In this document: one piece after another, positions 9,804 through 20,738 of the stretch | Position numbering within the stretch: the stretch's first letter is position 1 | Layout of the letters: the number at the start of each line of letters is the position of its first letter | Assembly (NCBI GenBank): GCA_019321725.1 | Contig: CM033116.1 | Location: 14,141,420 to 14,205,419, forward strand | Origin: Paulownia fortunei | Lineage: Eukaryota > Streptophyta > Magnoliopsida > Lamiales > Paulowniaceae | Direction: 5' to 3' | DNA: 64,000 bases | Position numbers and translations under genes: made by a program | The notes under the pieces: model-generated | What the model was told of the DNA's origin: nothing | The model's database searches: none | Seen by the model: the letters and a program-made list of their open reading frames with translations, nothing else

Positions 9804-12652
9804 TGTGATACCCGAGCCTCTTACTACTTACATGACCATATATGATTCATGCATTACACGTTAATTATGTGTTATTTGCATTTGTATGACATCATACAAT
9901 TTATTTTATTTTATACGGCATTGTTAACCATTAAACTTAATTTTGAAACTCTCGCACGGTATTGATTATTGAATCCCCTAACCTAAGTGGTTGATTTTGT
10001 ATTGAGATAAGAAGAAATTTAGGTATCAATATAGTGAATAGTGCTAGGTTACACATGGTAACCTTAGGAGTTCAAAAGGTGTCACTGAAAAGTTTATAGA
10101 AAGGGAGTCGGTTCGATCATGAATTTTAATATTATACGTATATTTAAATCATATACCTGGGACAACTAGACATACAATACTATAATTTAAATGTTATATA
10201 ACTAGGTTCATAGGCATGTAACACTTTCGGTGCACAAACTTATCAATCTGGCAAGAACCGTTGATTTTTCGGGTGAAGAACCTAATGAACGGACATAGGA
10301 ATTAGCTATGGGAATGAATGGTGATGAAGATAGGTTGCAACCAAATAAGAATATGTGAGACACACAAGATTAGGGCTGCAAGATAAGGGAGAAAATCAGA
10401 TTATACCATTGCATGCCACCTCAAGCTTATGCCACCTCATGCTTAGACTTACCAAGCTAGCACCTCAACCTATTCTTCACTCTTATGCTAACAACCATGA
10501 CTTGAACCTTATTCTGAACCATTTCAGCTTCTAAATACATGTAAAAATATCTCTAAATAGATCCTAAGTGATTCCAACCGAAAAAAGGAGGCAAAACAAG
10601 CAAAGGGAAGGAGAAATAACCAAGTTCGAGTAGAAAACTGTGTAAGGTGAGCTTAACCTACGGGTTTGGCATGACTTTTAGATTTATTTTGAGGTTTATT
10701 GGCTTATTAAGCTTTGAATATTATTTATAAATGTGTTAGGATGTTATTAGATAGGCTTTGATTCATAAAGAAAGGGTTTGTGGTTGGAAATATTTGATAG
10801 AAAACACTTGTGCTAGAAACTGTCACCTTGCTGTATTTCTGTGTTTTAGGCTTCAAAAGTGTATGGTATGTTGAATAAAACCTGTAATTATCATCATATA
10901 CATGTTTATATATTATCTTAGAGTATTGGAATGAATTTTTATCGGTTAGAAATTGAAATAGAGAATGATATTAGAGAAACACTCAAACTGCCAAAGTAGC
11001 AAAATCTGTTTTGGTGTGCTGTGAAGGAGACTGAATTAGGAGAGCTAAATCCATTAGTTTAGGAAATAATATAACCTGGTTGTCTCTGTGTATATGTTAT
11101 ATTAGTGTGGTAAAAAATTGGGAGAGATTGAATATACGTAAGGGTGCCAAAACCATTAATGTCGTGAAGTGTGCAAAACTGTCACGGTAGGAAAACAATC
11201 TGTTTCAGTATGTTGTGAAGAGAGCTGAACTTTGGAAGCTATATCTATGATTTTTAGAAATTCTATGATATGGTTACATTTATATACATGTTATCTAAGT
11301 GTGGTAATAATTTGGGAGTGATTGGATATGTTTAGGGATGTCAAAATTATCATGCAACTAAATTGGACAGCAAGTAAATATGAAAATGTGAATCTGTCCC
11401 ATTTGATAATTTTAACATATCTCAACCTAGACATGTTGCTATTGAGTGTTAACAGTTAGGTACATGATATTAAAGTTATAATACTTCAATTATATGATTT
11501 TTACATGTATCTAAGATGAGAAATTAAGGGATTGGAGGGACTAAATTGGGTTCTAGTTTGTAAAACCTAGATAGCTTGGTGTTTAAGGTCTTAGTATGAT
11601 ATTTTATGTTTTCAACTTGCCAAATTGGGAATGGTGCTTGATGTTGGTAATATTACAGGCTATTTTACATCTAAGATTAGAGGGGAACAATAAACAAATG
11701 TACACTAAGCCACCAACCAAGTGAAAGGTAAGTAAAGATTCATTTGCAACTACAATGCATAGTCATAGTAGATGTGAGAATTATATGTAATATCATAAAT
11801 CATATGTGCATAGTAGAGGGCTCTCCATTGAGCATACATACATGGGCATTGTCATTGGCACGTGCATGCATCATATATGAGAATTGTGATAAATCTTTCA
11901 TTGCACGACATGATGCTGAGAAAGGAAAATATTTTGCTGACCACTACTACTGCACCGAAGCATGCATGGATTTGTAGGTTCATGTGCATGGATTTGCATG
12001 CTTATATGATCATTGGCCATTGGATTATGACGGTGTACAGAGCTCTTTTTCGGTGCATGGGATAGTAGCGTTGGTCAGGGGCCCAAGAAAGAAATAATTT
12101 TGAGAGAAATATTTTGATGCATAAAATTGCATTGTGGGCATAGCATTTTGAGATGCATGAATTGATATTGTGGATTATTCTTTGACATGCATAATCATTA
12201 CTTGCTGAGCGTTAGCTCATACAGTTAATGCATTGTAGGTGAGTACGGTGATGCTTGAAGCATCTTTTACTGGCTGGGCGGCTGTTGGAGCTCCTATAGG
12301 TGTCTGAGAGAGTGTGTACATGGATGACGACCTATTGGGCTATTTTGTTGGCTTGTTATATTTTGAGTCTGTTGTATTATATTTTTAGACTGGTACTATA
12401 TTTTGCTTTTAAAATTTTACTGTAAATAAGTATGTAAATATTGGGTCGTTGTGGGTGTTGTGCTCTTATAAAAATACTGATCCTACTATATACATGACAT
12501 GTGTGAGAAAGTATTTTAAACAGGGTTGTGCATGTAAGAAGTGATTTATATTTTCTTAAAGTGTTACAAAAAAAAAATATTTCATGCATGCACACAGGTT
12601 CTATCATATCAAATTATACTAGATATCTAGTTGTCGAGTAGTAGGTGTTACA
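9804..12652 (+). mobile_element. Solo LTR, family D copy 1, with perfect target duplication
   Basis: The unit begins TGTGATACCC and ends GGTGTTACA. It is flanked by TCCAT on both sides (9799-9803 and 12653-12657). A second copy lies at 43227-46077 with the same ends. There is no internal region, primer site or coding sequence, so it is a solo LTR left by LTR-LTR recombination. The block near 12200 (TTGCTGAGCGTTAGCTCA) resembles long LTRs of plant chromoviruses of the Del/Tekay type, which suggests plus orientation; this assignment is an inference. Open frames inside it are not genes. Confidence 0.88.
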
Positions 12653-13100
12653 TCCATTCACATTCCTATGTAGATCAAATCATTTGATTGACTTAGCGAA
12701 TCGAATGTATTGATTTTGAGAATTTACTGTCAAGGCCAATAATAGACTTTTGAAACTTGCAAACCTTCTGCTTGCTTCCATTGGATATGAAGGTCTCGGG
12801 CTGCTTCTTCTCTATACTTCTATTGATGAAGACGACCCTCATATCTTTCCATATACTCAAATATGGCCAGCAAGATACCAATGGACTTCGACATTATATC
12901 TGGTAAGAGGTTTCCTCAATAGTTTACACCTTGACTTTGCGTGAAACCCTTTTATTCCAGTTATGCCTTATAGATCATCACCTCTCCATGTAATCCAAGC
13001 TTCTACTTACAGAACTATTTGTAGTCAATGGGTACCATACCTTATGGTAGGTCCATCAAAGTTTGTACCTTGTTGGAGTAAAAATGGTATTTTGCTAATT
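12653..13100 (-). pseudogene. Ty1/copia reverse transcriptase relic, proximal piece
   Basis: Read on the minus strand it matches the copia relic at 59.04-59.48 kb: 'ggtacccattgactacaa' against 'ggtccccattggctataa', 'gagaccttcatatc' against 'aggtcttcatatc', and 'attcgctaagtcaatcaaatg' near 12690, which is nearly identical in both. This covers the N-terminal part of reverse transcriptase. Plus-strand open frames here (12750-12944, 12963-13199) are antisense shadows. It stops at about 13100, where an Athila-like LTR fragment begins. Confidence 0.87.
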
Positions 13101-13105
13101 TTCCC

Positions 13106-14490
13106 TACTACAACTTTAAAGTTGCAAACCCAAGTGCAAGTTGTGTCAAGTAATAAAATTTTCGAGAGTCCGAGGTTGATTCCCATAGAAGTTGTTTGAA
13201 GTTTTTAAGATTATATTTCTTAAAAAATGGGCTTTATATGGTTTAAAAAATAAAAGAAATACTATAACTAAGAAATCAAAGTAATAAAAGTACTAAGAAT
13301 TAGGGATCCGCTCTTTAGTTTTAGATAGATGAACTATTATTTATTCTTTTTACCTCTTTCAAATGCCACTATTTAAATCCATACATAATGAAGATTCTAA
13401 TGAGAAAATGTTATCAAATAGCTCATGCATTAAGGTAATCATGATATTATCTTAGTGTTTGCAAATTTTCTCTTAACGCCAATACTTATTTATGGGATCA
13501 AATATTTATGCACACCTTTGTCTACAAAAAATCAAGGTTTTACGTTAGTAGTCGGTGTAGTAGAACCATATAATAAGATAAATGATCCCAAGTATTTGTT
13601 GTGTCATTGGTGATAGAAAAATCCAAAATCGTCACTAAACAAGAAGGGTTTTAACACCAACACTTATTTATGGGATTAAGTATTTATGCACATATTTGTC
13701 TATAACAAATAAAGGTTTCACATTAGCAGTCAGTAGAGTAGAACCGTATAATAAGCTGAATGAACCCACGTATTTTTTGTACCATTGGTGATACATAAAT
13801 CAAGAATCACAACAAAACAAGGAGGGTTTCAATCAAAAATTAAAATAATAATACAACACACTTGAACAATATGCACTTTTATAACCATTCCTCTTTCTCC
13901 ATTAAAATGTTCAATCTTTCTCCTCAACTAAATAAAATATAGAAAGACACAATGAATGTAGAAAAGGATAAAAATAGAAGAAAAATTTGAGAACACATTT
14001 TTATTACTACTAGAAAACTTAGCTAAAAAAAGACAACAATAAAATTTTATTTCCCCCTCTAAGGGTTTTTTGTGTGTCTTCAATGACATCCTAGAGCCCC
14101 TATATATAGTGGAAGAGTGTCTAAATTGGCATCTCCAAATTCACTCCAAATGCACTCAAAATTTACTTCAATTATGCTCTAAATTCACTTGTCCAATTTA
14201 CATTTGAATTTTGTCACACATTTTCTCCATGAAATTAGATGATTTTGGAAATGTGACAAACATAAAAGTTGTGTATTTATATGTTAGTTTCGTTTTTCAA
14301 CTTGAATCACCTAATTCCAATCATTAGGGAGAAAGTTATGCTTGATTTAAAGAAATATATTAGCATACATAAATCATTTTCAATACACATATTTGGACAA
14401 ATTTTATGCTATATTCAAGGTTGAATTGGGCTGAGCTTCCAACAGTAAAGTTGTAATTCTATCTCTTGGCTTTCAAATGAAGTAAGATTC
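13106..14490 (-). repeat. Athila-like LTR (family B) fragment, inverted copy
   Basis: It is the reverse complement of 17200-18590, aligned over about 1.38 kb. The LTR 3' end lies at 13106 and the LTR is truncated at its 5' side near 14490. The TATA-like CTATATATAG at about 14099-14108 corresponds to CTATAAATAG at 17579 in the full copy. Confidence 0.85.
13470..13830. repeat. Two ~180 bp tandem repeats inside the LTR fragment
   Basis: The units beginning ACGCCAATACTTATTTATGG and ACACCAACACTTATTTATGG both continue through 'tttgtcta', 'gtagaacc' and 'cattggtgata'. The same pair occurs in the sister LTR at about 17880-18210, so the duplication predates the spread of the family. Confidence 0.8.
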
Positions 14491-15170
14491 AAGTTTCCAA
14501 GAGTTGGAGTAGGAGAAAAATTTTAGCCCCTATATATAGGGATGGACGAAAATTACATGTATGAATTAGCAAAAAAAATTATTTTGTTAAGTTTTCTATT
14601 TTTCTCTCTAAGAAAAGAAAATAAAACAAAGAAAAAGAAAAGGTGTTTTCTTGAAATCTTTTCTTGTTTTTTAAAAGAAAATTAGTTTCTTGGTATTCTT
14701 TTTGTATCCAAGTTTTAAGAACTTAAAGAATCAGTCTTTAATGTTCTTGAAAGTTTGTTCTTGATCTATTAATTAGATCAAAAAGACAAAATTTACTCTG
14801 GATCCAAATTAATAAATGATTAAAATGATACTAACAAATCCTTTTAATTGGTGTTATTTTTCATATTGTGGACCTGATAAAGGGGAGACATTTGGATCTC
14901 TGCGAGTTCTGAAAGTCCAGGATAAGCAATTGATTGCTTCATTCACTACAACAATCAGAGTGCATGGAAGGTATAATCTGAATTAATGTTTGTTTTATAC
15001 ATATTTATTTGAATAAGCGTAATCACTAGAATCATTTTCAAATCGAGGGGATAAATTTATTTGATAAATTTATGTTATTATAAAAAAAATAATTTTCTAT
15101 TGTGCATGCCCTTGCAATTATAGCGAACCCACCTAATATTATATTGTTTCAAATTTATTTTCCAATAAGT
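14491..15170 (+). other. Unassigned LTR-like leader sequence
   Basis: It contains a strong TATA-like CCTATATATAGGG (about 14525). About 350 bp further on is a moderately GC-richer leader (GGATCTCTGCGAGTTCTGAAA near 14895). This layout fits the promoter and R/U5 part of an LTR. I could not find a partner copy or clear ends. No coding sequence is seen. Confidence 0.4.
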
Positions 15171-16786
15171 CACATTTTAGGTAATATGTTTGAAACTCTA
15201 CTTTTCTATCTATTTTCGACATTGGGGATAATGTTTCGATTAGGTTGGGGAAGAGGATAGTTGATATCATGTTTTATGTGTTCAATGTGTGTTTTTCTAG
15301 TTTCTTTTTTAAAAAATATTCAACCTTATTTTCTTTTACGTCTATTGAAACCATGAAAAAATGGTGGTAGAGTAAAGGGTAATTGTAACACTCTTGAGAT
15401 GCACTCCTATTTTTTTTACATAACATGGCAAGTTTGTGAAGTTTTTAACAAAAAATTTATGAATTATCATTTTTTTTAATCGTAGATGTTCTTCCAACTT
15501 CAATGATAAAAATGAAGCACGGATAATGTAGTTTGATTAATGATGGGTGTTGTCTTGGACTTTGATGTTGTTCTTTGGTTGATATATTTTTTGTTATAAT
15601 TATACTCAAATCTTTTTACATACATAGTTATGTTATTCGGTGTGGAGACAAGTATGTCAAAATAAGTAGTTCTTATGCTCTCACTTTAATCATCACTTAG
15701 ATTTTCGACATGAAGGGGTTGATTGTTAGAACTTTTTCTTTTGGTCTGTTGAGGCAAACGATTAAGCACCGCTTAAAAAATGATTAAGAAATTAGGCTTT
15801 CTAGCACTATGGCCAAATCAGTTTTGTTCCCCATATGATGTTCCAAGAGAACATCCCCATAGTGAGCCACATTGAGCCTTTCAATAAATACACTATTATC
15901 CTACACTTGTTCTAAAATTGATTTGGAGTTTAAGAGACATTTCATTCATAAGGTGAGCTAGCAAAAGAAGTTTGAGTTGGAATAGAAGATAAGTGTGGGG
16001 GAGTTTTTCTTATAAAAATAAAAAATAAAAACAAAAATAAAAATAGAAAAAAAAATTAAAAAATTGCAAAGTTTTAAATCTATTACAAGTTGCAACTGAA
16101 AATGGGATGTTGCAAAATCAATAACGATGATGAAGAGGGGTCCAATTCAATAACAATAGGCCCCAAAGTTGAAATTCGTGGAGTATGAGAATTCTTCAAG
16201 ATAAACTCTGTCTCTAATCCTATGAAGTTTTTAGAAACTTTTTTGCATTCTATCATTTTATTTCTTAGTCACATCACTACTCTTTAGCCCCATTACTACC
16301 TTTGTTGAAGATATTTTGATTTCATGTGGTGCTTTCGGTATTGTGGAGATTTGTACCAAAGGAAGAGCCTATGATGTTTAACTCTTGAATTAGAGATTGG
16401 ATGATAGTTTTTGTGAGATTCTATGGAAATTCACTTGTGTTGAAGCATATATGGTTTCGTCACTTTTGACATTAACTATTCACACATACACTTGAGTATG
16501 CTTATTGTGGAAATGTATTGACTTTTGAATGACTAAGTATTATATTCAACACTTTTTTATTTTCATTTCCATATTACTTTGTTGCTTCCTGAGAATAATG
16601 GTTGGAAATTAGTTATTACAGGTGTTTGTGGGTATCACCACTGGAAACCCTCACAAGACTATAACTCATTTTTTATGGGCCACCTAGGGGTTTAAAGACT
16701 TGTGGCATATGATAAATACAATCATAATTTCATATGAGAGTGGATTAGTTTAGGTCTGTTTTAGGCTTGCTCGAGGACGAGCAAGG
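15171..16786 (+). other. 3' internal noncoding region of a truncated Athila/Tat-type element
   Basis: It begins near a motif typical of the post-pol region (CATTGGGGATAATG at 15221, followed by GGTTGGGGAAGAGG). It runs to the LTR start at 16805 without any coding homology. The pol and 5' LTR that should precede it are absent. Confidence 0.6.
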
Positions 16787-16804
16787 GTTAAGTGTGCGGT
16801 AATT
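16766..16804 (+). promoter_or_regulatory. Perfect 8 bp hairpin and polypurine-type tract before LTR B
   Basis: CTTGCTCGAGGACGAGCAAG (16766-16785) has perfect 8 bp arms and an AGGA loop. It is followed by GGTTAAGTGTGCGGTAATT up to the LTR. This arrangement recurs in plant Athila/Tat elements. It marks the 3' end of the internal region. Confidence 0.7.
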
Positions 16805-18590
16805 TGATAAGTACATATTTTGATATATTTTTGTATCAAATCCTTTATACTTTCCTTTCTTTATTCTTGTTTATATTATAGTTTTATTAATATTTTGTGT
16901 TAGGGAATCAATAAATAAAAATAGATAAAAAAGAGTCAAAATAAAACTAAAAAAGATAACACGTTTCATGAGCAAGTTGGGAGATAATATATCATTAGAA
17001 CAAATAAGCATCAAAATTAGAAGAAAAGAGCTATTTTTTACCTAAGTCCATCATGTGTAGATAAAAATATATGCAAGAAATCACTTGGACTTTGTTAGTG
17101 ATTGTTGGCTTGCAATAAATTCAAAATAAGCATGTTTCTAAACTTGTGTAGTTTTTTGTATTTTTGATATAGCTCCATCCTCAAAATCCCTTTGTACCTA
17201 ATTATTGTTTCATTTGAAAGTCAAGAGATAGAAGTACAATGTGCTATTGGAAGCTCAACCAAATTCAGCTTTGATTATAGCAAAAAATTGGTCCAAGTAT
17301 ATGCATTGGAAATGATCTATCTATGCTAACATATGTCATTTAATCAAGCATAACTTTCTCACTAGTAGTTCGAATTAGGTGATTTAAATTGTAAAATAAA
17401 GCTAACAAAAAAATCTAAAACTTTTTTGTTGATCATGTTTCCAAATTCAGCTGATTGCATGGAGAAAATGTATGACAAAATTCAGTTTGAAGAGAACATG
17501 TGAATGTAGAGCACATTTGAAGTTAATTTAGAGTACATTTGGAGTGAATTTGGAGATGCCAATCTAGAAATTCTTATACTATAAATAGGGGCTCTGGGAT
17601 GACATTCAAGTCATACAACAACCCTTAGAGGGGAAAATAAAGCTTCATTGTTAGCTTTCTTTAGACTGAGTTTTTTAATAGTAATGTAAGTAGAAATGTA
17701 TTCTCTAATTTTTATTCTATTTTTAGTATTTTCTACTTTCATTATATTATTCTAAACTTCATTTAAGTTGAGGAAAAAAGGTGAAGCTCTTGATAGAGAA
17801 AGAGGACTGGATATAAAGATGCATAATGTTCAGGTGTGTTGTTTTATTGTTTTAATTTTTATTGAAAACCCTCCTTGTTTAGTGACGATTTTTTATTTAT
17901 ATATTAACAATGGCACAATAAATACTTGGATTCATTTAGCTTATTGCACAGTTCTACCACACCGACTGCTAATGTGAAACCTTGATTCCTTGTAGACAAA
18001 TGTATGCATAAATACTTGATCCCATAAATAAGTGTTGGCGTTAAAACCTTTCTTATTTTGTGGTGATTCTTGATTTATGTATCACTAATGGTACAACAAA
18101 TATTTGGGTTCATTTAGTTTATTGTACGATTCTACCCTACCGACTACTAATGTGAAACTTGATTTGCTGTAGATATAGGTGTATATAAATATTTGATCCC
18201 ATAAACAAGTATTGATGTTAAGAGATATTTTGCAAACAGTAAGACAATTTCATGATTGCCTTAATGCATGAGCTATTTGATAACAACTTCCCATTGGAAC
18301 CTTCATTATGTATGGATTGTAATTTTGGCATTTAAAAGAGTTAAAAAGAATAAATAATTGTTCCTTTATCCAAAATTCAACAATGGATCCCTAATCCTCA
18401 GTACTTATTACTTTGATTTTTTATTTATAGCATAATTTTTTCTTTATATTCAAAACCACATTCAGCCACCTTTTAAGAAATATAAACTCAAAAACATCAA
18501 ACAACTTCCCTATGGATCAACCTCGGACTTCCAAGAAATTTACTACTTGACATAACCTTCCCTTGGGTTAGCAACCTTAAAGTTGTAGCA
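16805..18590 (+). repeat. Athila-like LTR, family B, apparently complete (3' LTR)
   Basis: Starts TGATAAGTACATATTTTG right after the polypurine-type tract and ends GTTGTAGCA. A TATA-like CTATAAATAG lies at 17579-17588, followed by the likely transcript start. No TGGCGCC primer site follows, which fits a 3' LTR. An inverted partial copy is at 13106-14490, and a third fragment of its start lies at 51593-51733. Confidence 0.82.
17880..18210. repeat. Two ~165-180 bp tandem repeats inside LTR B
   Basis: Both units run from a 'gattttttatttat'-like or 'gattcttgatttat'-like start through TTGGNTTCATTTAG, 'accgactNctaatgtgaaac' and 'cttgatcccataaa'. The repeat is shared with the inverted copy. Confidence 0.8.
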
Positions 18591-18595
18591 CTATC

Positions 18596-19002
18596 CATTG
18601 AAAATAATGTAAGTTTTCCTTGAAATTATATAGTAAAAAGAAAAAATAATCGAGTTAAACGATAATTTGAATACATAAGAGAGAAACGGGTATCAAGTTT
18701 TAAAGTTTTTAATATTATTTAACGTTAACCGTAGGAAAGTATTTTTTCTAATTCTAACTCCTATGTTATAGCATACGCTTTTAGTTTATTAGAGAAAAAT
18801 AATTTTTTTAAAATGTAAACTTTTAGAAAGAAAAAAAATCAATTAAAATAAAATTTTAAATTCCTACGGTTAAGGTTAAATAATATTAAAAAATTTAAAA
18901 TTTGATACCCATTTCTCTCTTACGTAATCAAATTATAATTTAACTCGATTGTTTTTTCTTTTTACTGTATAATTTTAAGAAAAACTTACATTATTTTTAA
19001 TG
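18596..19002. mobile_element. Foldback/MITE-like element with long inverted arms
   Basis: The left arm (about 18596-18735) and right arm (about 18860-19002) are imperfect reverse complements over about 140 bp. Matching blocks include ATAATGTAAG / CTTACATTAT, AATCGAGTTAAA / TTTAACTCGATT, GAGAGAAACGGGTATC / GATACCCATTTCTCTC and CCGTAGGAA / TTCCTACGG. The ~120 bp centre is A/T-rich. There is no coding capacity. No clear target duplication is visible, so the superfamily is unknown. It abuts the 3' end of LTR B. Confidence 0.78.
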
Positions 19003-19008
19003 AGAAAC

Positions 19009-19190
19009 AATATATTTCCTAATTTTAATTTTAATTATGCATCAAAATTGAAAAAGCGACTCCAAATGTCGCTACATATTTCTTGCTTTCTTATTAAATT
19101 TTTGTTTTAAAACAATATATTTCCTACTTTTAATTTTAATTATGTGTAACAACTGAAAAAACGACTCCTGTAGGTGGTGCTAGGGCGCAA
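19009..19190. repeat. Short tandem duplication (~113 bp period)
   Basis: The two units start AATATATTTCCTANTTTTAA at 19009 and 19122. Both contain GCGACTCC-like or ACGACTCC-like sequence, followed by GTCGCT or a related block. Paired GCGAC/GTCGC motifs are common near ends of plant CACTA-type DNA elements, but no CACTA terminus is seen. Confidence 0.55.
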
Positions 19191-19410
19191 AATCATGATG
19201 CCTACAGTAATAACCCGATCTTACCCGATTTTGACATCCAACATCAAATTTTATGCATAGTTTTCAAAATTTAATGTCCTACTTGTTTATCCCAATCAAA
19301 AATCATTTAAAATATTTTTAACGCATTTAAAAAACATATTGAAACAATAAAATTTTCATCATATGGAATTAAAGCACATATTCACGAACATATCCAAGTG
19401 CGGTAACCTA
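19191..19410 (-). other. Leader remnant of the element owning LTR C1
   Basis: On the minus strand this lies downstream of the 5' LTR and primer site of family C. It is short, has no coding homology and is cut off by the repeats at 19.0-19.2 kb. Confidence 0.5.
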
Positions 19411-19423
19411 GGCTCTGATAAAA
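19411..19423 (-). promoter_or_regulatory. Primer-binding site, tRNA-iMet type (decayed)
   Basis: The minus strand reads TTTTATCAGAGCC directly after the LTR end. The known initiator-Met primer site is TGGTATCAGAGC, so two bases differ. This identifies 19425-23466 as a 5' LTR and not a solo LTR. Confidence 0.75.
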
Positions 19424-20151
19424 TTGTTGGGGTCTCAAAATCACACGACTTAATGCAATGGAAATTTAAAAATTTTAAATTTACATGCATAACAATTATA
19501 TATGTAGTCCTAGATTCGATGCGATCTTCGATTACACTAGGATACTTTCATTTAACTAAAACAAAATAAAGTTTGTGATTATACCTACAAGTGCACTCCA
19601 GCTATAGATGAGGATTTGAATGATTCAAATCATAGGCTTTAGTCATAAATCCAGTTCACTGTAGGAATCCAAGCATCTTCTCTCTAACAATATCCACATG
19701 ACAAGCAAATCACGGATTTGAAACTTCTTCTAGAAAGAATCAACTCCTTTATTTCTAACTAAAACATTTGGGATAAGAGAATTGATCAGTTTTTCAATTG
19801 TTTAGAACCAACTAATAGGACTAATAAGCCTATAAAATATCGAATGAAGAAACTATTTTTATCACACAAGGGGAGGGAATGATTTTTGAAATGATGCATC
19901 TATACAACTTAAAGTCTTGACCTAATCCCATTAGGTCTCTAAGACATTCCACTTAATTGATTCTTTTCCAAGACATAGAGTCTTTGATTCATAATCAAAG
20001 AAGACCAATTGACCTCTCCTACAAGCCCACAAATGATTGGACTCTCCAATTAATTAATATATTTTAATTAATTAAGCCCAATCAATTTGGTTCTAGTGGA
20101 CTACCTAATTATAATGGCCCGACAGAAATAATCCAATTATTTATACTAGTT

Positions 20152-20226
20152 AAATTAATTTAAACTTAAATTAATTTAAAGTCCATAAATTAATTTAAAC
20201 TTAAATTAATTTAAAGTCCATAAATT
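20152..20226. repeat. 35 bp tandem duplication in an AT-palindrome block
   Basis: AATTAATTTAAACTTAAATT and its continuation to AAAGTCCATA occur twice in a row. The whole stretch 20045-20345 is dense in TTAATTAA-like palindromes, a feature shared by all family C copies. Confidence 0.8.
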
Positions 20227-20738
20227 AATTGATTCAATCAATTAATTAATTACACCCAAAGAGTCCCTAATCTTAACTAGGCCTAATTAAATAATCATAC
20301 TATTCAACTAGATTAATTAATTTAACTATTAAATTAAATTTTGCTCCAAGTTAATTAATCTCTGTTAAGTAACTTGGTCTAGTTATTTGGATATTATATT
20401 AGATAGAAGTCATGCATCTCATTTTATGTGTGACCCATTAGGTTCACAACTAAGCTAGTAATAAACTTTCAACTATTGCAACTTAGTGAGTATAAAATAT
20501 ATTCTGACTAATTAATTTAATTAATTAATCCATCTTAAAATTAACTCCTTAATTTCAAGAACCTCACTTGTCAAAGGAAGCTCCTAGTGCATCTTTACTA
20601 CCTAGTCTTAGGTAAAATAGCAAGCGAACCTATTTCTGTTTAGTACCATGCAAGTTTAGGGCATGGATTATTAGTCAAAACCCTATTTAACTTAATAACT
20701 ATGATTTTATTTCTAGTCACATTGACTCATGATGTATC

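Noticed and set aside
11744..12065. Overlapping frames in solo LTR D1, also near 45290 in D2
   Set aside because: The LTR has no internal coding region, and the two copies do not keep a common frame along their length.
12750..13199. Plus-strand open frames that look like small genes
   Set aside because: They are antisense to the copia reverse transcriptase relic, which explains the sequence through homology to 59.0-59.5 kb.
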